Shown: positions 1 through 5,253 of the stretch, in pieces
Numbering within the stretch: position 1 is the first letter of the stretch
Layout of the letters: the number at the start of each line of letters is the position of its first letter
From: GCA-2684655 sp051278165
GTDB lineage: Bacteria > Planctomycetota > UBA1135 > UBA2386
Length of the DNA stretch: 5,253 nucleotides
NCBI GenBank assembly: GCA_051278165.1
Contig: JBNMNW010000360.1
Span: forward strand, 1-5,253
Reading direction: 5' to 3'
Notes under the pieces: model-generated
Databases searched by the model: none
What the model was told of the DNA's origin: nothing
What the model saw: only the letters and a program-made list of their open reading frames with translations
Translations under genes and position numbers: made by a program

Positions 1-163
1 CCTACACGCAGGCCTTGGCGTTGGCTTGCCCTCTGCACCAGCTTGTCGCGCCACACCGGGATTTTCCCTAGGCAACACACCCAAGCCCACCCCCACTCCG
101 TCCATCGCGACCCAATGACAATTTGTGTGCGAGCGCCTAAGTGGATTCATCCGATAGGTGCTT

Positions 164-170
164 GAAGGAG
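164..170 (+). promoter_or_regulatory. Shine-Dalgarno sequence of the chemoreceptor gene
   Basis: The sequence GAAGGAG lies 10 bases before the ATG at 181 and 4 bases before a possible in-frame TTG at 175. The TTG spacing is too short for efficient initiation, so this site favours ATG 181. A second AGG (178-180) directly abuts the ATG. This is the only clear, conventionally spaced ribosome-binding site among the four genes of the window. Confidence 0.7.
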
Positions 171-180
171 AAACTTGAGG

Positions 181-1734
181 ATGACCCAACGACCCCGCCG
201 CCTGCCCTTGTCATCGAAGATGATGCTGCTGACTGGCGTGCCGCTGGCAGCTGCGATCGCCATTGGCGCCATCGGCGTGGTCGGCACTGGCACCATGCAT
301 GCGCATATTGTTGACGTTGCGCAGCGCCAACTGCCGGCAACGTCGCACATAAGCATGATCAACACATGCCATGACCGAATCATGGGCTGCGCGTATCGAT
401 CGCTAGTCGTCGCGGCGCATGGCACAGCCGAAGCGGCCCAGAGCATTGCTGCGGAAGCTCTCGAGTTGCAAAGCAACCTCCGCGAGCACCTCAACGCACT
501 GAGCGCTTTGCAGTTGAGTGTCCAGACTCGCACGGCCCTGGATCAGGCCAGGCCTAGCCTTGAGGACTACGCGGACGTCGGCCTTCGCATGATGAATGCG
601 TCGGCCGCAGAAGGCACCACTTCTGGACGTGACCTGATCACGACCTTCCTAGCGGTCTATGACGAAGTGGATGCTGCCACCGCCAAGCTCAAAGCACTCG
701 TAGACGACGAAGCCCAAACGTCTACCAAGCGGGCGGTTGACTCGGCTGGCAGACCGCAGCTCCAGCTCTTCGCGTTGACGTTGATTGGCATCGCTCTGGC
801 CGCGTTCGTTTGCCTCATGACCGCACGACGCTTGGTGCGCCGAGTAACCAGCCTCACCAAGACGCTGCAACGGATCGCGAATGGTGACCTGACCGTGAAA
901 GCGGACATCCCGGGCAACGACGAGATCACCGACCTTGCGGACTCCATCACGCAGATGTCGATGAGCCTCGGCGAAACCATTGCTCGGGTTCAGGCCAACA
1001 CCAACGATGGCCTACGCAATGCCAGCAAAGTCGCGGATGCCAGCCGCACCATGGCTGAGCGGGCCACAAACCAAGCGTGCAGCACCGAAGAAGCGACCGC
1101 CGCCATGAAGGAGATTGCTATCGCCATGGACAACAACAGCACGCTGCTCGACCGCGCCAATGAGCTGGCCCGTCAGTCGAGTGAAAGCACGACGCAAGGA
1201 CAGGTTGGAATCGCGGACGTGGTCACGGCGATGACTGAGATCGACACGGCGAGCACCGAAGTTGCCAAGGTGATCAAAGTCATTGACGACATCGCGTTCC
1301 AAACCAATCTGCTCGCCCTGAACGCCGCCGTCGAAGCTGCGCGGGCCGGCGAAGCTGGCAAGGGCTTTGCGGTTGTAGCGGAAGAAGTACGCACCCTAGC
1401 GCAACGCGCCGCCACCGCCGCGCGCGACACCGCCAACATGATCGCCTCGTCCAAGGCCAGAGCCGAGCAAGGTGTCGCGGTCGCCCACCGCGCCAAGGAT
1501 GTCTTCGCCGGTATCGCCGACGACACGGCGCGCGTCGCCCACCTCCTGAGCGAGATGTCGGCGGCCTCAACCGAAGTATCGGCGCAAGCAACATCGGTCA
1601 ACTTGGGCCTCGGCTCGATCTCTGACAGCACCTCGGCAACGGCCCACGACGCCGACACTTTGGCAACACTGGCGGACCAGAGCCGGGCCAACGCGGGCGC
1701 ATTGAGTGAGACCGTGAGCCAATTCCAGGTTTGA
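181..1734 (+). CDS. Methyl-accepting chemotaxis protein (transmembrane chemoreceptor)
   Basis: A 517-residue inner-membrane chemoreceptor that should sense a periplasmic signal and control CheA/CheW signalling to the flagellar motor or a similar output. Seen in order: a short basic N-terminus; membrane helix 1 (about 14-35); a mostly helical periplasmic domain of about 155 residues, 4-helix-bundle-like, with two cysteines (C63, C70) near its start; membrane helix 2 (about 194-214); a HAMP linker (about 215-267, with the NGDL and DEI..L signatures); and the cytoplasmic signalling coiled coil. The hairpin tip (about 366-405) is close to family consensus, with IAFQTNLLALNAAVEAARAG followed by GKGFAVVAEEVRTLAQR. 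A typical methylation segment with an EE pair lies at about 301-312. The protein ends in VSQFQV and has no CheR/CheB-tethering pentapeptide. I chose ATG 181 over TTG 175 from the Shine-Dalgarno spacing. No che gene adjoins it, so it is an orphan receptor here. The ligand is unknown. The family call is near certain. Confidence 0.97.
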   Translation: MTQRPRRLPLSSKMMLLTGVPLAAAIAIGAIGVVGTGTMHAHIVDVAQRQLPATSHISMINTCHDRIMGCAYRSLVVAAHGTAEAAQSIAAEALELQSNLREHLNALSALQLSVQTRTALDQARPSLEDYADVGLRMMNASAAEGTTSGRDLITTFLAVYDEVDAATAKLKALVDDEAQTSTKRAVDSAGRPQLQLFALTLIGIALAAFVCLMTARRLVRRVTSLTKTLQRIANGDLTVKADIPGNDEITDLADSITQMSMSLGETIARVQANTNDGLRNASKVADASRTMAERATNQACSTEEATAAMKEIAIAMDNNSTLLDRANELARQSSESTTQGQVGIADVVTAMTEIDTASTEVAKVIKVIDDIAFQTNLLALNAAVEAARAGEAGKGFAVVAEEVRTLAQRAATAARDTANMIASSKARAEQGVAVAHRAKDVFAGIADDTARVAHLLSEMSAASTEVSAQATSVNLGLGSISDSTSATAHDADTLATLADQSRANAGALSETVSQFQV

Positions 1735-1754
1735 GTCGGGTTCGCACTGGCTAG

Positions 1755-1780
1755 GTGAAGTCGCTACGCTGCGACTTCGC
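1755..1780 (+). other. Perfect 8-bp hairpin just before the Nudix-MBL start codon
   Basis: GAAGTCGC (1757-1764) and GCGACTTC (1771-1778) are exact reverse complements around a 6-base loop. A T-G wobble (1756/1779) and a G-C pair (1755/1780) can extend the stem to 10 bp. It lies 20 bases after the chemoreceptor stop and ends 2 bases before the ATG at 1783, so it fills the position where a ribosome-binding site would be. There is no T-run after it, so a classical intrinsic terminator is not supported. It could be a U-tract-less terminator for the chemoreceptor transcript, or an RNA structure that limits initiation of the next gene. The inverted repeat is certain; its role is inferred. Confidence 0.55.
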
Positions 1781-1782
1781 GC

Positions 1783-3375
1783 ATGAGCAGACGAACGGCC
1801 GCGGCCTTAATGATCACCCGTGGCCAAGGCCGCGATCTCACCGTCTACCTAGCGGAACGAGCCGCCGAGTTGCGGTTCTTTGGCGGCTACTGGGCGATGC
1901 CCGGAGGCACCATCGCGAGCGAAGACCTGGCTGCCAATGCGGCAACCGGTAACGCCGAGCTGGACGAAGCCAACGCCTTGCAGGTCTGTGCCGACCGCGA
2001 GCTGTTCGAAGAACTCGGCTTGATGTGGCGCCAACTGCCAGACGGACGCGGCGAGCCGGCTGCGCTGGGGCCGCACCGCCAAGTGTTGCTGGAGCACGAG
2101 GCGCAGATGGCCCAGACTAAGGGCGACGACAACCCCAAGCCGGCGTCGCCGTGGCCAAACATCATCGCGAACTCCGCGGCAGCCGAACCGATGCGCAGCC
2201 TCTGCCGCATTGAGACCCCCGCGTTCGCACCGGTTCGCTATGACACCGTGTTCTTCCATGTGCCGCTCGAACAGTGCGCCTCTGGCACTGGCCTCGATGA
2301 GGCCGGCAACCTCGCGCCTGACATCTGGCAGGGAGAGCTCACCGACGGGCGCTTCTGGTCGCCGCAAGAGGCGCTCGCCGCATGGCGAGAAGATGAACTG
2401 CTGCTGGTACCACCGGTGGTAATCATGCTCGAGCATCTCGCCGCCGCAGACGACTTCGAACAGTTCGCACGCGAGATAGAAACCACCACGGTCGGCTACC
2501 GGAACGGCAACCTGCACAAGGTTCGTTTCTCGCCGGGCATCGTGCTGGCACCATTGCGCACGCCAACCCTGCCACCAGCGACGACGACCAACTGCTACAT
2601 CATCGGCGACCAAGAACTGTGGATCGTGGATCCCGGTTCACCGGCCCCGTCGGAGCAACAGCGGCTGCTCAACTTGCTGGACGAACTGACTAGCCGCGGC
2701 CAACAACTCAAGGGCGTGCTACTCACCCACCATCACCCGGACCACGTCGGCGGCGTGTTGGCACTGTGCCAGGCGCGCGGGCTCAGAGCATTTGGGCACG
2801 CTCGCACCCTCGAACGCATCGACGCGAACATTCCACGCGGCGAAGCGATTGCCGATGGTGGTCGTATTGCCCTCGGCAACTCGCCCGACGGCCAGCCAGG
2901 TTGGGAACTCGAAGCTATCTTCACGCCAGGCCACGACCAAGGCCACCTGTGCTTCCGTGAGTCGCGTTATGACGCCATGGTGGCTGGCGACATGCTGTCG
3001 ACGATTAGCTCCATCATCATCGATCCACCGGAAGGCCATCTGGCAACCTATCTGAAAAGCCTCGACCGCATTTCGAAGTTCGAGATGACCACGCTGTATC
3101 CGGCGCACGGTCCCGCCGTTCGCAACGGCCAACGTGTGGTCCAGAAGTACATCCGTCACCGCCGCCAACGCGAAGCAACCTTGCTCAAGGTGCTCGGAGA
3201 ATCACCCGAAACCATTGATGAGCTATTGCCCAAGGTCTATTGGGACGCCGATCCGCGGCTATTCCCGTTCGCGGTGCGCTCGCTGTTAGCCGGCCTGCAA
3301 AAACTCGAAGAAGAGGGCCGTGCGCGTGACGAAGGTGGTCGCTGGCAGTTGGCCACGGAGCAATCACCTGAGTAG
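1783..3375 (+). CDS. Nudix hydrolase / metallo-beta-lactamase / winged-helix fusion enzyme
   Basis: A 530-residue, probably cytoplasmic protein with two hydrolase domains. Residues 5-240 form a Nudix fold of the NUDT19-like, long-insert type: PGG at 40-42, then REL.EELG (R72, E73, E76, E77, G79), the metal-binding end of the Nudix box, with about 16 extra residues between the halves. A proline-rich stretch and the RYDTVFFHV and WQGELTDGRFW segments follow, as in NUDT19 relatives. Residues about 259-455 are a metallo-beta-lactamase domain with all expected metal ligands: H316, H318, D320, H321 (HHHPDH), H384 (TPGH), D403 (AGD) and H442 (PAHGP). Residues about 460-525 match the winged helix found at the C-terminus of LACTB2-like enzymes. 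No signal peptide is visible. Nudix enzymes cleave nucleoside-diphosphate-linked compounds, including CoA; this MBL branch includes thioesterases and an RNase. The actual substrate is unknown. ATG 1783 starts just before the first Nudix strand but has no Shine-Dalgarno. The gene ends in tandem TAG TAG and runs into the transporter gene. Confidence 0.93.
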   Translation: MSRRTAAALMITRGQGRDLTVYLAERAAELRFFGGYWAMPGGTIASEDLAANAATGNAELDEANALQVCADRELFEELGLMWRQLPDGRGEPAALGPHRQVLLEHEAQMAQTKGDDNPKPASPWPNIIANSAAAEPMRSLCRIETPAFAPVRYDTVFFHVPLEQCASGTGLDEAGNLAPDIWQGELTDGRFWSPQEALAAWREDELLLVPPVVIMLEHLAAADDFEQFAREIETTTVGYRNGNLHKVRFSPGIVLAPLRTPTLPPATTTNCYIIGDQELWIVDPGSPAPSEQQRLLNLLDELTSRGQQLKGVLLTHHHPDHVGGVLALCQARGLRAFGHARTLERIDANIPRGEAIADGGRIALGNSPDGQPGWELEAIFTPGHDQGHLCFRESRYDAMVAGDMLSTISSIIIDPPEGHLATYLKSLDRISKFEMTTLYPAHGPAVRNGQRVVQKYIRHRRQREATLLKVLGESPETIDELLPKVYWDADPRLFPFAVRSLLAGLQKLEEEGRARDEGGRWQLATEQSPE

Positions 3376-4612
3376 TAGCGCACGTCCTGAGCCCGCAGTG
3401 GTAGATAGCAACCATGGCCTAAGCCATGCGCGCATTGGGGCGCTCGGGGCATTGACGTTCTTGATGATGATGCCGGAGACCCTGCCGGTTCCGGTGCTCA
3501 AAGGGCTCATCGTCGAACGCTTCCAGGTATCGTCGGCGCTGGCGACGCTGTTCATGGTCGCCAACATGATCGGCGCGCTAATCGCCACTCCGCTGGTTGG
3601 CCTCTACGTCGACCGCACCGGCAAGCGCCGCACGCTGTGCCTGTGGGCGCTGATTCTCGACGCGATCTTGATGCAGGCGATGACGCATGCGCCGGACTAC
3701 GGCACGTTCTTGGCGCTGCGCATGCTCGAAGGGGCTGTGCACATGAGCGCCTTGACGCTGTTGATGAGCCTGGTCGCTGACTCCGCCAAAGAGCGACGAG
3801 GCCGCGCGCTTGGCGCAGTTGGTGCTGGCCTGACGTTCGGCGTCGCGACCGGTGCAGCGATCGGCGGCATGCTCGGCAAACAGCAACCTGAGATGACGCT
3901 GCATTGGGCGTCGTATATTTTGTTGGGTTCGTTTGTCGCTGCGATCTGGCTGCTGCCTCGTGATGCCCGCAGCCAGCAGGGCCTCGACTATCGCAAGATG
4001 CTGCGTGCGGTCCGGCAAGAGCCCGGCTTGCGCGCGCCACTGCTGCTCGCATTTATCGATCGCTTCACAGTCGGCTTCTTCACCGCGGGTTTCCCGCTGC
4101 TACTTGCGTCCGTGCACCACGTCGACGCGCCGACCATCGGCAAGCTGCTTGGCGCGTTCCTGTTTCCGTTCGCGCTGCTGTCGTATCCGTTCGGTCGACT
4201 TGCGGAACGTTGGTCGCGCATGCGCCTAGTTGCGATCGGCAGCCTGGTCTATGGCTTGAGCGTCGCGCTGGTCGGCATCGCGCCGGTTAGCAGCATGTGG
4301 ATCATCATGCCGATCTGCGGCATTTCATCCGCTGTGATGTTCATCCCAACCCTGCTGTGGCTGCTTGATCGAACGCCCGGCATCGGTCGCAGCACGGCCA
4401 TCGCTGCGTTCCACACCGCTGGCTCGCTAGGATTTTTGGTCGGCCCACTGGTGTGTGGCAAACTGGTTGCCATGGGCGCCGACAGCAATTCATCGGACCC
4501 GAACGGCAACGGCTACGCCTTGGCGTTCGCAGTCGCCGGCGTCGTTGAGATCCTTGGCGCCACGCTCGTCATCGCGATGTGCTTGCGACGGAAAGCTGCC
4601 GCGGATCGCTAG
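3326..4612 (+). CDS. Major facilitator superfamily (MFS) transporter
   Basis: A polytopic inner-membrane transporter of about 428 residues, the usual MFS length, with about 12 predicted helices in two six-helix halves. Seen (numbering from GTG 3326): the loop 2-3 signature G92..D96-R97-G99-R101-R102 (motif A); R132..E135-G136 in helix 4; a basic D152..ERRGR segment; a degenerate antiporter-type motif C in helix 5 (G172, G176, G180, G181, with Ala where Pro is usual); and a weaker motif A echo (GRLAERWSRMR) in loop 8-9. Helix 1 is preceded by a polar tail and carries an unusual MMMPETLPVP stretch. The start is uncertain. GTG 3326 has AAGAGGG 8 bases upstream but overlaps the fusion gene by 50 bases; GTG 3320 is also open; GTG 3398 would leave a 22-base gap and a shorter tail but has no Shine-Dalgarno. 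The overlap or tight spacing implies co-transcription with the Nudix-MBL gene. Substrate and direction are unknown; drug or metabolite efflux is one possibility. Confidence 0.92.
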   Translation: MTKVVAGSWPRSNHLSSSARPEPAVVDSNHGLSHARIGALGALTFLMMMPETLPVPVLKGLIVERFQVSSALATLFMVANMIGALIATPLVGLYVDRTGKRRTLCLWALILDAILMQAMTHAPDYGTFLALRMLEGAVHMSALTLLMSLVADSAKERRGRALGAVGAGLTFGVATGAAIGGMLGKQQPEMTLHWASYILLGSFVAAIWLLPRDARSQQGLDYRKMLRAVRQEPGLRAPLLLAFIDRFTVGFFTAGFPLLLASVHHVDAPTIGKLLGAFLFPFALLSYPFGRLAERWSRMRLVAIGSLVYGLSVALVGIAPVSSMWIIMPICGISSAVMFIPTLLWLLDRTPGIGRSTAIAAFHTAGSLGFLVGPLVCGKLVAMGADSNSSDPNGNGYALAFAVAGVVEILGATLVIAMCLRRKAAADR

Positions 4613-4643
4613 CTCGCAGCGGCATGAAGCGGCTGAGCGCTAG
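4609..4643. terminator. Imperfect inverted repeat between convergent genes, possible bidirectional terminator
   Basis: Bases 4609-4620 pair with 4632-4643 at 10 of 12 positions (mismatches 4614/4638 and 4616/4636). Two further G-C pairs (4622/4630, 4623/4629) can form inside, leaving an ATGAA loop. The arms contain the transporter stop (TAG, 4610-4612) and the stop of the opposing gene (4642-4640 on the minus strand), so each convergent transcript would carry the structure at its 3' end. There is no T-run on either side, so intrinsic termination is only a possibility. The symmetry is seen; the function is inferred from position. Confidence 0.35.
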
Positions 4644-5140
4644 ACCTCAGCGCCGGGCTTACCGCAGCACTTCTTGTATTTCTTATCGCTGCCGCACGGG
4701 CACTTCTCGTTCGGCGTGACCTTCTTGTCGCGGTGCTTGAACGGGCGCGGCTTCACTTCGACGCCGTCGACGAAATACCAAACGCCGTCTTCCTTGCGGA
4801 AGCTCGCGACTTCGTGGTGCTCGATGTCTTCGCCGGCGATCGTGTAGTAGGCCTTGAAGTCGACAAACCCCTCGGTGTCGTCCTCCTTGCCGTCCTGCAA
4901 TTCGACGATCTCCATCTTGTGCCAGTCGGCTCGCTTGGACCACTCCTCGGTAGCCTTGCGATCCATATGGGCACGCCCATCAGGAGACTGGCTCTCGACG
5001 ATCCAATCGATGTGGCCAAGGGCATACGCGCTGTAGCGCGAACGCATCAACTGCTCGGCCGTCTTCGCCTGCCGCTCCTGCTTGATCAGGGGCTCACAGC
5101 ATTCGGCATACGTCTGACCACTTGTGCAGGGGCAATTCAT
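4640..5140 (-). CDS. ychJ: YchJ/UPF0225 family protein with two SEC-C zinc-binding motifs
   Basis: A 166-residue cytoplasmic protein of the YchJ family, whose biochemical function is not established. Seen: an N-terminal SEC-C motif (C3, C5, C14, C15, in CPCTSGQTYAECC), a central NTF2-like YchJ domain (about 28-130) that opens with the family hallmark LMRSRYSAYALG, a charged linker, and a C-terminal SEC-C motif (C147, C149, C158, C159, in CPCGSDKKYKKCC). Both cysteine clusters are complete and should each bind zinc. From memory, E. coli YchJ (about 150 residues) has the same SEC-C/YchJ/SEC-C order, with a shorter C-terminal linker. I chose ATG 5140 because the N-terminal SEC-C motif then begins at residue 3, as in relatives; a TTG at 5188 would add 16 residues of no recognisable character. 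No Shine-Dalgarno precedes the ATG. The gene converges on the transporter gene with 27 bases between stops, and no functional link to it is evident. Confidence 0.93.
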   Translation of the reverse strand: MNCPCTSGQTYAECCEPLIKQERQAKTAEQLMRSRYSAYALGHIDWIVESQSPDGRAHMDRKATEEWSKRADWHKMEIVELQDGKEDDTEGFVDFKAYYTIAGEDIEHHEVASFRKEDGVWYFVDGVEVKPRPFKHRDKKVTPNEKCPCGSDKKYKKCCGKPGAEV

Positions 5141-5253
5141 CGGCGGCACGGTAGCGAATGCAGCGGAACCACTCAAAGATAACTGCAACTAGGGCTAGGA
5201 ATCCCATCACCCGCCAGCCCCCACGGCCCTGCGTACTGTACCCGGTTCAAACC

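Noticed and set aside
115..143. A sigma-70 promoter with ATGACA as the -35 element
   Set aside because: The -35 matches 5 of 6 positions, but at 16-18 bases spacing no acceptable -10 hexamer is present (TAAGTG is poor).
131..157. A sigma-28 (flagellar) promoter suggested by CCGATAG just before the chemoreceptor gene
   Set aside because: The -10-like half is present, but the bases at the required distance upstream (131-138) do not resemble the -35 element. The TAAGTGG nearby is too close.
1173..1691. A 172-residue minus-strand frame inside the chemoreceptor gene
   Set aside because: It is antisense to the highly conserved MCP signalling domain and has low-complexity Ala/Ser/Arg composition typical of a shadow frame.
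1797..1806. Ten-base palindrome GGCCGCGGCC in the first codons of the fusion gene
   Set aside because: It encodes part of a plain Ala-rich stretch, and such palindromes are common in GC-rich DNA.
1849..2613. A 254-residue open frame on the minus strand
   Set aside because: It lies entirely inside the well-recognised Nudix-MBL gene, shows no domain-like sequence, and is the kind of antisense frame expected in GC-rich coding DNA.
3413..3428. Small inverted repeat CATGGC-CTAA-GCCATG near the transporter start
   Set aside because: Six base pairs with a 4-base loop is short and lies within likely coding sequence; it may well be chance and nothing else supports a role.
4733..5182. A 149-residue plus-strand frame opposite the ychJ-like gene
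   Set aside because: The minus-strand product has two complete SEC-C motifs and the YchJ core, so the plus-strand frame is its mirror; it has no recognisable features.
5239..5253. A tRNA T-arm-like end (CCCGGTTCAAACC) at the right edge, suggesting a tRNA gene cut by the window
   Set aside because: Placing the T-loop fixes where the anticodon and D arms should be, and the upstream bases form neither a paired anticodon stem nor a D-loop with GG. A long-variable-arm tRNA does not fit either.

Overview
The window is GC-rich (roughly 60% by eye), compact bacterial chromosome with four complete protein-coding genes and no sign of mobile DNA, CRISPR or RNA genes. The transmembrane chemoreceptor with an apparent periplasmic sensor, together with a YchJ/UPF0225 protein, suggests a motile Gram-negative (diderm) bacterium. 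The phylum cannot be fixed from this sequence: Pseudomonadota, Myxococcota and Planctomycetota all remain possible. Only the first gene has a clear Shine-Dalgarno sequence at conventional spacing.

Layout: bases 1-180 are a leader with no convincing gene, ending in the ribosome-binding site of a methyl-accepting chemotaxis protein (181-1734, +). A 48-base gap holding a strong hairpin follows. Next is a three-domain fusion enzyme (1783-3375, +): an N-terminal Nudix hydrolase of the long-insert (NUDT19/CoA-like) type, a LACTB2/glyoxalase-II-like metallo-beta-lactamase, and a C-terminal winged helix. Overlapping or abutting its 3' end is a 12-helix major facilitator transporter (about 3326-4612, +). 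The last gene, a zinc-binding YchJ-family protein, lies convergently on the minus strand (4640-5140). The 27-base gap between its stop and the transporter's stop is part of an imperfect inverted repeat that contains both stop codons. Bases 5141-5253 are the upstream region of the ychJ-like gene.

The Nudix-MBL fusion and the transporter look like one transcription unit, so a shared substrate pathway is a reasonable inference: a nucleotide-, CoA- or thioester-type metabolite cleaved by the fusion enzyme and moved by the transporter. The substrate is not visible in the sequence. The chemoreceptor is an orphan here (no che genes beside it) and is separated from the fusion gene by the hairpin. I do not see a wholly new system. 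The most interesting items are the fusion enzyme, its coupling to the transporter, and the two hairpins placed at gene boundaries.
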